From JAGXQV01 sp964527565 (GTDB lineage Bacteria; Pseudomonadota; Gammaproteobacteria; Burkholderiales; Sulfuricellaceae), in assembly GCA_964527565.1 (NCBI GenBank), contig CAZGOY010000004.1:55786-119785 (forward strand): DNA of 64,000 bases, written 5' to 3'. Below are positions 44,049 through 54,101 of this stretch, in pieces. How positions within the stretch are numbered: position 1 is the stretch's first letter; every line of letters starts with the position of its first letter. The notes beneath the pieces were generated by a model. It was not told the DNA's origin and did not search any database. It saw only the letters and a program-made list of their open reading frames with translations. The translations under genes and the position numbers were made by a program.

Positions 44049-45767
44049 ATGATTCCCGAATCCTTCATCCAGGAACTGCTGAACCGTCTCGACATCGTGG
44101 ATGTGGTGGACCGCCACGTCCCGCTCAAGAAAGCGGGCGCCAACTATCAGGCGTGTTGCCCGTTTCACAACGAAAAGACTCCCTCGTTTACCGTTAGTCC
44201 TGCCAAGCAGTTCTACCATTGTTTTGGCTGCGGCGCGCATGGCACCGCCATCCGCTTCGTTATGGAATACCAGGGGCTGGGTTTTGTCGAAGCAGTTGAA
44301 GACCTGGCAAAAAATGCCGGTCTCGCCGTGCCGCAGGAAGCCGCAGTTCGCCGTCCGGCACACGGTGCTGAGGAAACCGATCTGGCTGGGCTGCTGCATC
44401 AGGCGATGCAATTTTATCGCGCCCAGCTGAAACAGTCGGAGGAGGCGATTGTCTACCTGAAAAAGCGTGGCCTGAGCGGAGAAATCGCGGCACGTTTCGG
44501 TATCGGCTATGCGCCATCCGGCTGGCAAAGCCTTTCCGCTGTATTTCCCGATTACAGCGCCAAGGCGCTGGTGCAGGCCGGGCTGGTGATCGAAAACGAC
44601 GAAGGCAAGCGTTACGACCGTTTTCGCGAGCGCATCATGTTTCCCATCCTTAATCCGCGCATGGCTGTGATCGGTTTCGGCGGGCGCGTGCTGGGGGCAG
44701 GGGATCCCAAATACCTGAATTCGCCGGAAACGCCGCTGTTTGAAAAAGGGCGCGAACTATACGGTCTGCCGCAGGCGCGCCGGGCGATACGCGACAAGAA
44801 TTGCGTGCTGGTGGTGGAAGGCTACATGGATGTCGTGGCGTTGGCACAACACGGCGTGGAGTATGCCGTGGCAACACTGGGTACGGCGACTACCCCGGAG
44901 CATGTGCGCAAGCTGTTGCGCCAGGCCGACAATATTGTTTTCAGTTTTGATGGCGATGCGGCGGGGCGCAAGGCGGCGTGGCGCGCCCTGGAAAATAGCC
45001 TGCCGCTGCTCGCTGACGATAAAAGTCTGAAATTTCTCTTTTTGCCACAGGGCGAAGACCCGGACAGTTATATTCGAGCGCACGGCAAGGCGGAATTTGA
45101 AGCCTTGCTGGCAGAGGCGTTGCCACTGTCGCAATTTCTCCTGCGCGAGCTGTCCGGGCGTGTTGAAATGCACACTCAGGAAGGCAAGGCGCATCTCGTG
45201 CAGATGGCGCAACCGCTATTGCAGCAGATCAGCGCGCCGACGCTGGGTTTGATGTTGCGCAAACGCCTCGCCGAACTGGCGGGTATTGCGCAGGCCGAAC
45301 TGGAAGGGTTGTATCAGGTCAAACCAGTCGCTGCCCGTAGAAGTGCGCCCCCAGTGCAGCGGGGGCGCAAGCCGGCGTCGCTGGAAAGGAAACTGTTGCA
45401 GTTGCTGGTGTACCAACCGGAGTTGGCTGGAGGCCTCGGTGAGAATGCTTTGGCCGACTACCATGGGCTGCTGGGGGCGGTGCTGGCTTATGCCTCTGGT
45501 GCCGAGGCGCCGAGCACGGCGGCTTTGCTCGAATATTTTGGCAATTCGCAGCATGGTGGTGAGCTGGAGGAAATAGCCGGTGAAATCCTGCAATGGGATG
45601 CAGATTTCGATGCCGCTGCCGAGTTTGACGGTGCGCTGGCGCGGTTGCGAGAAAATGAGCGTAAATTTCGCATTGACGCATTGCTGGCTCGCGCCAGGGA
45701 TCAGGGATTGTCCGCCGGGGAAAAGATGTTGTTGCAGGATTTGTTGCGCAATGCTGCAACGGGTTGA
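44049..45767 (+). CDS. dnaG: DNA primase
   Basis: The protein has 572 residues, starting at MIPESFIQELLNRLDIVDVV (44049, GGGGAAG upstream). The CHC2 zinc finger (CCPFHNEKTPSF, HCFGCGAHG) is followed by a primase core and a Toprim domain (VVEGYMDVVAL, FSFDGDAAGRKAAW). A C-terminal DnaB-binding helical domain completes it. It makes RNA primers for replication. rpoD follows. Confidence 0.96.
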   Translation: MIPESFIQELLNRLDIVDVVDRHVPLKKAGANYQACCPFHNEKTPSFTVSPAKQFYHCFGCGAHGTAIRFVMEYQGLGFVEAVEDLAKNAGLAVPQEAAVRRPAHGAEETDLAGLLHQAMQFYRAQLKQSEEAIVYLKKRGLSGEIAARFGIGYAPSGWQSLSAVFPDYSAKALVQAGLVIENDEGKRYDRFRERIMFPILNPRMAVIGFGGRVLGAGDPKYLNSPETPLFEKGRELYGLPQARRAIRDKNCVLVVEGYMDVVALAQHGVEYAVATLGTATTPEHVRKLLRQADNIVFSFDGDAAGRKAAWRALENSLPLLADDKSLKFLFLPQGEDPDSYIRAHGKAEFEALLAEALPLSQFLLRELSGRVEMHTQEGKAHLVQMAQPLLQQISAPTLGLMLRKRLAELAGIAQAELEGLYQVKPVAARRSAPPVQRGRKPASLERKLLQLLVYQPELAGGLGENALADYHGLLGAVLAYASGAEAPSTAALLEYFGNSQHGGELEEIAGEILQWDADFDAAAEFDGALARLRENERKFRIDALLARARDQGLSAGEKMLLQDLLRNAATG

Positions 45768-45779
45768 AAATTGTTAATG

Positions 45780-45785
45780 TATAAT
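45780..45785 (+). promoter_or_regulatory. Possible -10 element before rpoD
   Basis: TATAAT lies 38 bases before the chosen rpoD start and 13 bases after the dnaG stop. No good -35 box lies at the usual distance (CAACGG is there), so promoter activity is uncertain. Confidence 0.35.
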
Positions 45786-45822
45786 GCGCGGTTTTTCCAA
45801 TTATTGTTTGGAATGGATGGTT

Positions 45823-47715
<1,893 letters not shown>

Positions 47716-47721
47716 TTTACC

Positions 47722-47798
47722 GGGCCTGTAGCTCAGTTGGTTAGAGCAGAGGACTCATAATCCTTTGGTCCACGGTTCAAGTCCGTGCGGGCCCACCA
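47722..47798 (+). tRNA. tRNA with CAU anticodon, most likely tRNA-Ile2 (lysidine type)
   Basis: 77 bases, with GGGCCTG pairing to CGGGCCC in the acceptor stem and an encoded CCA. The anticodon loop is CTCATAA. GACTCATAATC plus the CTTTGGTC-type variable region is closer to the Ile2 tRNA that TilS modifies than to elongator tRNA-Met, but the choice is not certain. It is not the initiator tRNA: the acceptor stem begins with a G1-C72 pair, whereas bacterial initiators have a mismatch there. Confidence 0.9.
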
Positions 47799-47807
47799 AT
47801 AAAACAA

Positions 47808-47838
47808 GGGGTTAGGCGGTGAGTCTAACCCCATTTTT
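47808..47838 (+). terminator. Intrinsic terminator after the tRNA
   Basis: GGGGTTAG pairs with CTAACCCC around a nine-base loop and is followed by ATTTTTAT. It probably ends the rpoD-tRNA transcript. Confidence 0.85.
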
Positions 47839-47869
47839 ATAAGAGCTTAGATTTCCCCTCCTCCGCCAA

Positions 47870-48412
47870 GTGAAAATCTGCATACTTTCCGATAGTCATG
47901 ACAACCGTATCCTGCTTGCCGCCGCAGTGGAGGAGGCGCAGGCGCTGGGTGCCGAGGCCGTGTTGCATTGCGGCGACCTGGTGGCGCCCAACATGCTGAA
48001 GATGTTTCGCAAGCTGGAAATGCCGGTGCATCTGATTCACGGTAACAATAGCGGCGATCTTTACACTTTGTCGCGCATGGCGCATGAGCCGGGCAGCCAC
48101 ATCCATTTCTACGGGCAGGACGCAGGCATCGAGCTGGGCGGCAGGCGCGTGTTCATGGTGCATTACCCCCATTACGCCCGCGCCATGGCCTGCACCGGCG
48201 ATTGGGACGTGGTGTGCTACGGCCACGACCACAAGGTGTCCGTGGAACAGGTGCCCAACATCAAGAACGCCGCAACCTGGCTGGTCAATCCCGGCACGGT
48301 GGGCGGCGTGGCGGCCAAGCCGACCTGGATCATGGCGGATTTTGCCGCGCTGACCTTTGAAATCCGCGAATTGACCGACCCCGGTGCGCATGGTCAGGAA
48401 AAGAAATTCTGA
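47870..48412 (+). CDS. YfcE/MJ0936-type metallophosphoesterase
   Basis: The protein has 180 residues with a GTG start at 47870 (MKICILSDSHDN). The calcineurin-like motifs are seen: SDSHDN, LHCGDLV, GNNS and GHDHKV, and NPGTVG. It probably cleaves phosphodiester bonds with Mn2+; substrate is unknown. No good ribosome-binding site is visible. Confidence 0.88.
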   Translation: MKICILSDSHDNRILLAAAVEEAQALGAEAVLHCGDLVAPNMLKMFRKLEMPVHLIHGNNSGDLYTLSRMAHEPGSHIHFYGQDAGIELGGRRVFMVHYPHYARAMACTGDWDVVCYGHDHKVSVEQVPNIKNAATWLVNPGTVGGVAAKPTWIMADFAALTFEIRELTDPGAHGQEKKF

Positions 48413-48526
48413 TTTGAACATAAGAATTTTCAATCAATTTTCCACCTCTTTCCGGGTAACATGGCGCACTGAATTTTAGTATCCCGAACTCTCATTTAAG
48501 CAGTATCCGCGACGGAGGTAATTCTG

Positions 48527-49813
48527 ATGACGGAAGTCATTGCAACCAACCAGACCATACTGGTCGTGGGCGGCGGTATCAGCGGCATGACCGCGGCTCT
48601 CGAAGCCGCCGAATGCGGCAAGGATGTCGTGCTGGTGGAAAAAAACCCGGTACTGGGCGGCAGGGTGTCGCAGTTGTACCGCTATTTCCCCAAGCTGTGC
48701 CATCCGGTATGCGGCCTGGAAATCAACCAGCGCCGCGTCAAGACCAACCCGCGCATCCGCGTGCTGACCATGGCCGAAGTCACCAGCCTGAGCGGCGCCA
48801 AGGGCGATTACACCGCTGCGGTGAAGATCAGCCCGCGCTTCGTCAATGAAAACTGTACTGCCTGCGGCGATTGCGCCAGCGCGGCGGAAACCGAAATCGC
48901 GGACGAATTCAATTACGGCATCGGCAAGGTCAAGGCGGCTTTCCTGCCGCACAAGATGGCCTACCCGCAACGCTACGTGATCGACCCCTCCGTGGCAGCG
49001 ACCCCGGAAGGCGAGAAGATCAAGGCGGCCTGCAAATACGGCGCCGTCGATCTGGGCATGGCCGAGGAAACCGTGCAGATCAAGGCGGGCGCCGTGGTTT
49101 GGGCGACCGGCTGGAAGCCCTACGATGCCGCGCTGATCCAGCCTTACGGCTACGACCGTTTCAGCAACGTCATCACCAACGTCGAATTCGAACGTCTGGC
49201 CGACCCGCACGGTCCCACCGGCGGCAAGATCCTGCGTCCCTCCGACGGCAAGGAGGCGAAAAACGTCGCCTTCATCCAGTGTGCCGGTTCGCGCGACGAA
49301 AACCATCTGCGCCACTGCTCGCGCTTCTGCTGCACCGCCTCGCTCAAGCAAACGACTTATCTGCGCGAGCGTTTCGGCGATGAAGGCAAGTCGACCATTT
49401 ATTACATCGACATCCGCGCCATCGACCGTTTCGAAGATTTTTACGCCAAGGTGCGTGCCGACCAGAACGTCAGCTTCGTCAAATCCAAGGTTGCCAAGAT
49501 CGTCCAGGACGAGAAGACCGGCGACGTGGTGCTGCACGGCGTGAATACCGAGGGTTACAAGCGCTACGCCGACAGTTTCGACATGGTCGTGCTGGCGGTG
49601 GGCATGGCGCCCAGCGTGCCGGCGGGAGCGATGCCGGTGGGCGTGACGGCGGATGCCAGCGGCTTCATCACCGTGAGCGATGAAAACGGCGGCCTGATTC
49701 CGGCCGGCTGCGCCACCAACGCGCTGGATGTTAACCGCGCGGTGCAATCCGCTACCGCCGGGGCCTTGCGCGCGATTCAAGTGATCAACTCTGTTGCCGG
49801 CGTGGAGGGTTAA
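48527..49813 (+). CDS. qmoA: Quinone-interacting membrane-bound oxidoreductase subunit A, QmoA (HdrA-like)
   Basis: The protein has 428 residues. A FAD-binding GxGxxG (VVGGGISGMTAALEAAE) is at the N-terminus. Cys clusters include CHPVCGLEI, NCTACGDCASA and CAGSRDENHLRHCSRFCC, the last typical of HdrA-type flavoproteins. GGAGG lies upstream of ATG 48527. In sulfur oxidisers Qmo feeds electrons from APS reductase to the quinone pool. It starts an operon with qmoB, hdrC and hdrB. No aprBA or sat gene is in the window. Confidence 0.88.
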   Translation: MTEVIATNQTILVVGGGISGMTAALEAAECGKDVVLVEKNPVLGGRVSQLYRYFPKLCHPVCGLEINQRRVKTNPRIRVLTMAEVTSLSGAKGDYTAAVKISPRFVNENCTACGDCASAAETEIADEFNYGIGKVKAAFLPHKMAYPQRYVIDPSVAATPEGEKIKAACKYGAVDLGMAEETVQIKAGAVVWATGWKPYDAALIQPYGYDRFSNVITNVEFERLADPHGPTGGKILRPSDGKEAKNVAFIQCAGSRDENHLRHCSRFCCTASLKQTTYLRERFGDEGKSTIYYIDIRAIDRFEDFYAKVRADQNVSFVKSKVAKIVQDEKTGDVVLHGVNTEGYKRYADSFDMVVLAVGMAPSVPAGAMPVGVTADASGFITVSDENGGLIPAGCATNALDVNRAVQSATAGALRAIQVINSVAGVEG

Positions 49814-49816
49814 CGA

Positions 49817-52066
49817 ATGGCTGAGAAGAAAGTAGCTGCCTATATTTGCCAGGGGTGCGGGCTGGGCGAACGCCTGAATACCGCCGCCCTGGCGAAAGTG
49901 GCGCAAAAGGAGGGCAAGGCGGCCCTGGTCAAGGAACATGCTTATCTGTGCAACGCCGAAGGCGTGCAGATGATCAAGGACGACATCGCCGAAGGGGTGA
50001 CCCACGTGCTGATCGGCGCCTGTTCGCGCCGTGCCAAGACCGAAGCGTTCTCGTTCCCCGGTTGTCACATCGGGCGCGCCAACTTGCGCGAGGGCGTGAT
50101 CTGGGTTCGTCCGGACAACGACGAATCGCGTGAAACCACCCAGGAAATGGCGGAAGACTATATCCGCATGATGTGCGCCGAAGCCAAACAGGTGAAAATT
50201 CCCGAAGGCAACACCGAATGCGGCGGCAACAAGCGCATTCTGGTGGTGGGCGGCGGCGTTTCCGGCATGACGGCTGCGCTGGAAGCGGCCAAGACCGGCT
50301 ATGAAGTGGTGCTCGTCGAAAAAGCCGCCGAGCTGGGCGGCTGGGCAGCCAAGCTGCACAAGCGCATCCCCTTCAACGAGCCGTTCCAGGACCCGCAACC
50401 CAACGGCGTAGCTGAATTGGTCGCTGCCATCCAGGGGAACGGCAAAATCAAGGTTTATACCGATGCCGTGACTGCCAAGACCAGCGGCGCACCCGGCAAG
50501 TTCAACGTGGAAATCAGCCACAATGGCGCGACCGTGACGGAAGATGTCGGCGCGATTATCCAGGCCACCGGCTTTGCCACCTATGACATGGCCAAACTGC
50601 CCGAACTGGGTGCCGGCAAGTCCGCCAACGTGGTCGATCAGGCCGGTCTGGAATGGCTGATGAAGGCTGCCAACGGCGGCGCCATCAAGCGTCCCGCCGA
50701 TGGCGGCGAAGTCAAACGCGTGGTGTTCGTGCAGTGTGCCGGCCAGCGCGACGAAACTGGTACGCATCTGCCGTATTGCTCGGGTTTCTGCTGCGCGACC
50801 AGCGTCAAGCAGGCCATGTACTTCAAGGACGCCAACCCGGACATCGACACCCTGGTGCTTTACACCGATCTACGTCTGCCCGGCAACAACGAAGACTTCT
50901 ATCGCAATGCCCAGCGCAAGGGCGTGACCTTCGCCAAGGGCAAGGTCTCCAGCGTGGAAGCCAACGGCAGCCAGTGCAAGGTCAGTTTCCAGGACCTCAT
51001 CCTCAACGATGCCACCAGCATCGACGATGCCGACCTAGTGGTGCTGGCAACCGGCCAGGTGCCCAATTCCGGCACCAACATCGATTTGCTGCAACAAGCG
51101 GAAACCGATTTCCTGTCCGAAGCCACACCGGAGAACGAAGCCAAGATCACTGCGCTGAAGGGCGTGTCGATCCTCAATCTCCAGTACCGCCAAGGCCCGG
51201 ACATGCCGCAGTTGAAGTACGGCTTCACCGATTCGCATTTCATCTGCTTCCCGTATGAAACGCGCCGTACCGGCATCTACTCCGCTGGCCCGGTGCGCCG
51301 TCCGATGGACATGGCGCAGGCCATGGAAGACGCCACCGGCGCCACCATGAAGGCCATCCAGGCGGTGGAAAATGCCGCGCTGGGCCGTGCCGCGCACCCG
51401 CGTTCCGGCGATCTGTCGTTCCCCTCGTTCCGCAAGGAAGGCTGTACCCAGTGCAAACGCTGCACGGTGGAATGCCCGTTCGGCGCGATCAACGAGGACG
51501 AGAACCGCTATCCGCAGTTCAACGAGTCGCGTTGCCGCCGTTGCGGCACCTGCATGGGCGCCTGCCCGGTGCGCGTGATTTCCTTCGAGAACTACTCGGT
51601 CAACAGCGTCGGCGACCAGATCAAGGCCGTGGAAGTGCCCGACGAGTTTTCCGAGAAGCCGCGCATCCTGATTCTCGCTTGCGAGAACGACGCCTACCCG
51701 GCGCTGGACATGGCGGGCATGAACCGCGTCGAGTACAGCCCTTTCGTGCGTATCATCCCGGTGCGCTGCCTGGGTTCGGTCAACACCATTTTCGTCACCG
51801 ACGCGCTGAATTCCGGCTACGACGGCGTGATGATGATGGGCTGCAAGCACGGCGACGATTACCAGTGCCACTTCGTCAAGGGTTCCGAGCTGGCGAACTA
51901 CCGCATGAGCAAGGTGGATGACACCCTGAAGAGCATGAGCCTGGAAAAGGAGCGCGTGCAGACCTTCGAGGTGGCGATTACCGACATCGAGCGCGTACCG
52001 CAGTTGATCAACGACTATGCGGCCAAGATTCAGGAAATCGGCATGAGCCCGCTGAAGGGCTTCTAG
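49817..52066 (+). CDS. qmoB: Quinone-interacting oxidoreductase subunit B, QmoB (HdrA-MvhD-like)
   Basis: The protein has 749 residues and starts four bases after qmoA. An N-terminal YICQGCGLGERLN module is followed by a FAD-binding HdrA core (VVGGGVSGMTAALEAAK), two 4Fe-4S ferredoxin motifs (CTQCKRCTVECPFGAI, CRRCGTCMGACPVRVI) and a C-terminal MvhD-type domain (RCLGSVNTIFVTDAL, MMGCKHGDDYQCHF). This matches QmoB. The protein passes electrons between flavin, clusters and partners. Confidence 0.9.
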   Translation: MAEKKVAAYICQGCGLGERLNTAALAKVAQKEGKAALVKEHAYLCNAEGVQMIKDDIAEGVTHVLIGACSRRAKTEAFSFPGCHIGRANLREGVIWVRPDNDESRETTQEMAEDYIRMMCAEAKQVKIPEGNTECGGNKRILVVGGGVSGMTAALEAAKTGYEVVLVEKAAELGGWAAKLHKRIPFNEPFQDPQPNGVAELVAAIQGNGKIKVYTDAVTAKTSGAPGKFNVEISHNGATVTEDVGAIIQATGFATYDMAKLPELGAGKSANVVDQAGLEWLMKAANGGAIKRPADGGEVKRVVFVQCAGQRDETGTHLPYCSGFCCATSVKQAMYFKDANPDIDTLVLYTDLRLPGNNEDFYRNAQRKGVTFAKGKVSSVEANGSQCKVSFQDLILNDATSIDDADLVVLATGQVPNSGTNIDLLQQAETDFLSEATPENEAKITALKGVSILNLQYRQGPDMPQLKYGFTDSHFICFPYETRRTGIYSAGPVRRPMDMAQAMEDATGATMKAIQAVENAALGRAAHPRSGDLSFPSFRKEGCTQCKRCTVECPFGAINEDENRYPQFNESRCRRCGTCMGACPVRVISFENYSVNSVGDQIKAVEVPDEFSEKPRILILACENDAYPALDMAGMNRVEYSPFVRIIPVRCLGSVNTIFVTDALNSGYDGVMMMGCKHGDDYQCHFVKGSELANYRMSKVDDTLKSMSLEKERVQTFEVAITDIERVPQLINDYAAKIQEIGMSPLKGF

Positions 52067-52075
52067 GAGACGACA

Positions 52076-52675
52076 ATGAGCGAAAAATACCGCAATAATT
52101 TCCTCAAGGAAGTCGAGGAGAAGGTCGAGGAAGGCAACTGGGTCAAGATGTGCATGCAGTGCGGCGTGTGCGCCGGCTCTTGCCCCTTCGGCCCGCACTG
52201 GGCGCATCCGCCGCAGGAAATCTTCATGATGATCCGCGCCGGCAAGCGCGAGGAAGTGCTGAATTCCGATTCCATGTGGATGTGCACTTCCTGCTACCAG
52301 TGCATCGTGCGCTGCCCGCGCAAGCTGCCGATCACCCACATCATGCACGGCCTGGCGACTTACGCCTCGCGCCTCGGTCTGGTGCCGAAGTCCCAGCCGA
52401 CCCAGGCGTTCGGCCAGCTGTTCTGGGACAACCTGGTCAAGGCCGGTCGCGTCAACGAACTCAAGCTGTCCCTCGGCCTGTATTTCAAGGATGGCTTCGG
52501 CCAGGGCGTCAAAAATGCCATGGCCATGCAAAGCGTTGGCCTGGGGCTTATGAAGGCCAAGCGCCTCAACCCGATGGAGTTCTTCGGCGGCCACGGCGTT
52601 TCCGACAAGAGCGGCTTCCATGCCATGCTGAAAAAGGCGCAGGAACTCGAAGACCAGCGCAAGAAACCAGCCTAA
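52076..52675 (+). CDS. hdrC: Heterodisulfide reductase subunit C-like protein (HdrC, replaces QmoC N-part)
   Basis: The protein has 199 residues. Two 4Fe-4S motifs are visible: MCMQCGVCAGSCPFG and MCTSCYQCIVRCPRK. No membrane helices follow, unlike QmoC, whose C-terminal half is a haem b membrane domain. So this is a soluble HdrC. It starts nine bases after the qmoB stop with GGAGA upstream. Confidence 0.9.
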   Translation: MSEKYRNNFLKEVEEKVEEGNWVKMCMQCGVCAGSCPFGPHWAHPPQEIFMMIRAGKREEVLNSDSMWMCTSCYQCIVRCPRKLPITHIMHGLATYASRLGLVPKSQPTQAFGQLFWDNLVKAGRVNELKLSLGLYFKDGFGQGVKNAMAMQSVGLGLMKAKRLNPMEFFGGHGVSDKSGFHAMLKKAQELEDQRKKPA

Positions 52676-52687
52676 GGAGAGAAGACC

Positions 52688-53581
52688 ATGGCTAAACAGT
52701 ATTCGTTTTATCCCGGCTGCTCTTCGCAGAGCGGGGCGTCCTCGTCCAACTACCTGACCTCGACCAACTCGATGTGCAAGTATCTGGACATCCAGTTGAA
52801 CGAGATTCCCGACTGGAATTGCTGCGGTGCTTCCATCGGCTACGCCGGCGGCGGCGAATTGCCGCGCATCACCCTGTCGGCGCGCAACATCGCCCTGTCG
52901 GAAAAGCACAACGCCGGCCAGGATGTGGTCGCCACCTGCGCCGCCTGCTGGCTCGCTACCCGCGAGGCCAAGGAGCGCCTGGATCACAGCGCGCAGATGA
53001 AGGCCGACGCCAACACCGCCCTGAAGGAAGCCGGGCTGGTCTACACCGGCGAACAGAAAGCGCGCCACATGGTGGAAGTGCTGATCGAGGACATCGGTTA
53101 CGACGTGCTCGGCAAGGGCGTCAAGAAGCCGCTCAAGGGCCTCAAGTTCGCGGGTTACGTAGGCTGCCAGACCAACCGCCCCTTCGGCGTGGCCGGCGAG
53201 TCCTTCGAGAACCCGCAGTATCTCGACCGCATGATCGAAACGCTGGGCGCCGAAGCCGTACCCTACGACCAGAAAGTGACTTGTTGCGGCGGCGCACTGG
53301 CCTTCTCCGAACCGGAAAAGAGCCAGAAGCAGATCAAGGACATCATCGAATCCGCCTACGACCACGGCGCCGACATGATCGTCACGCCTTGCCCGCTGTG
53401 CCAGGCCAACGTCGAAATCTACCAGGGCGAAGTGAACAAACGCTACGGCACCAAGTTCAACATCCCGGTAACCTACTACTCGCAGCTGATTACCGTCGCC
53501 TATGGCGGTAGTGCTTCGGAAGCGGCGCTAGACGGCCAGTTGATCCGCGCCACCAAGCTGGAAGAAGTGGCCGGCAAGTAA
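52688..53581 (+). CDS. hdrB: Heterodisulfide reductase subunit B-like protein (HdrB)
   Basis: The protein has 297 residues with two full CCG domains. First: GCSS, then NCCGASIGY and CAACW. Second: GCQTNRP, then TCCGGALAF and CPLCQ. These bind the non-cubane 4Fe-4S clusters of HdrB. It pairs with the HdrC gene upstream. A terminator follows at 53607. Confidence 0.92.
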   Translation: MAKQYSFYPGCSSQSGASSSNYLTSTNSMCKYLDIQLNEIPDWNCCGASIGYAGGGELPRITLSARNIALSEKHNAGQDVVATCAACWLATREAKERLDHSAQMKADANTALKEAGLVYTGEQKARHMVEVLIEDIGYDVLGKGVKKPLKGLKFAGYVGCQTNRPFGVAGESFENPQYLDRMIETLGAEAVPYDQKVTCCGGALAFSEPEKSQKQIKDIIESAYDHGADMIVTPCPLCQANVEIYQGEVNKRYGTKFNIPVTYYSQLITVAYGGSASEAALDGQLIRATKLEEVAGK

Positions 53582-53606
53582 GCGGCTTGTTTTGCAGTAA
53601 AATCGA

Positions 53607-53637
53607 GGGGCGCCAAGCGGCGCCCCTTGTCGTTTTC
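53607..53637 (+). terminator. Intrinsic terminator after hdrB
   Basis: GGGGCGCC pairs with GGCGCCCC around AAGC and is followed by TTGTCGTTTTC. It separates the qmo-hdr operon from the next small gene. Confidence 0.8.
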
Positions 53638-53666
53638 AGGAGCGCCCTTTTTCAGGAGAAGTGAAC

Positions 53667-53990
53667 ATGATGATCAAAAGACCCAAAACCGTGGACGAGT
53701 ACATCGATCTGATGCATCAAGCCGTCTACGAAATCGACGAACTGCGCGCCATGGTCGAAGACGACGACAACATGAAGGGCACCATCCTGCCCTGGGTGGA
53801 CGCCATGGATGCCCAACTGCGCGGCCTGTACGCCAGCATGGTCGATGGCAGTTACCAGTTCGACCCCAACGGCCCCAACCTGCCGTTCATGGAAATCGTC
53901 AAGAAATTTGGCGCCAGCATTCCCTTCAAACCCCTGCTCGCGGTCATCAACGACACCCACCGGCTGGGGTTGGATATCGAAAAGAGCTGA
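53667..53990 (+). CDS. Small conserved-looking protein of unknown function
   Basis: The protein has 107 residues if it starts at ATG 53667; AGGAG at 53654-53658 fits this spacing, while the GTG at 53661 is too close. The protein is acidic and mostly helical by eye (TVDEYIDLMHQAVYEIDELR, then GTILPWVDAMDAQLRGLYAS). It has no Cys, no signal peptide and no membrane segment. It sits just after the qmo-hdr terminator and before cas3. I do not recognise the family. It may be linked to sulfur oxidation by position only. Confidence 0.7.
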   Translation: MMIKRPKTVDEYIDLMHQAVYEIDELRAMVEDDDNMKGTILPWVDAMDAQLRGLYASMVDGSYQFDPNGPNLPFMEIVKKFGASIPFKPLLAVINDTHRLGLDIEKS

Positions 53991-54101
53991 CGCCGTCCGG
54001 CAGCTTGCCGCCAGCACGCCGTCCCATGCGCTTTCCCGGCCTGAACCACCGAAGGAACGGCAACAAGTCGTGGTGCCTACAAAATAACCAGAGGAGCAAC
54101 C

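Noticed and set aside
45764..45785. TTGAAA as -35 box for the TATAAT before rpoD
   Set aside because: The spacing is only ten bases, too short for a sigma-70 promoter.
48476..53365. Two very long minus-strand open frames opposite qmoA-hdrB
   Set aside because: They are shadows of strongly coding, GC-rich plus-strand genes with clear motifs; no ribosome-binding sites or known domains.
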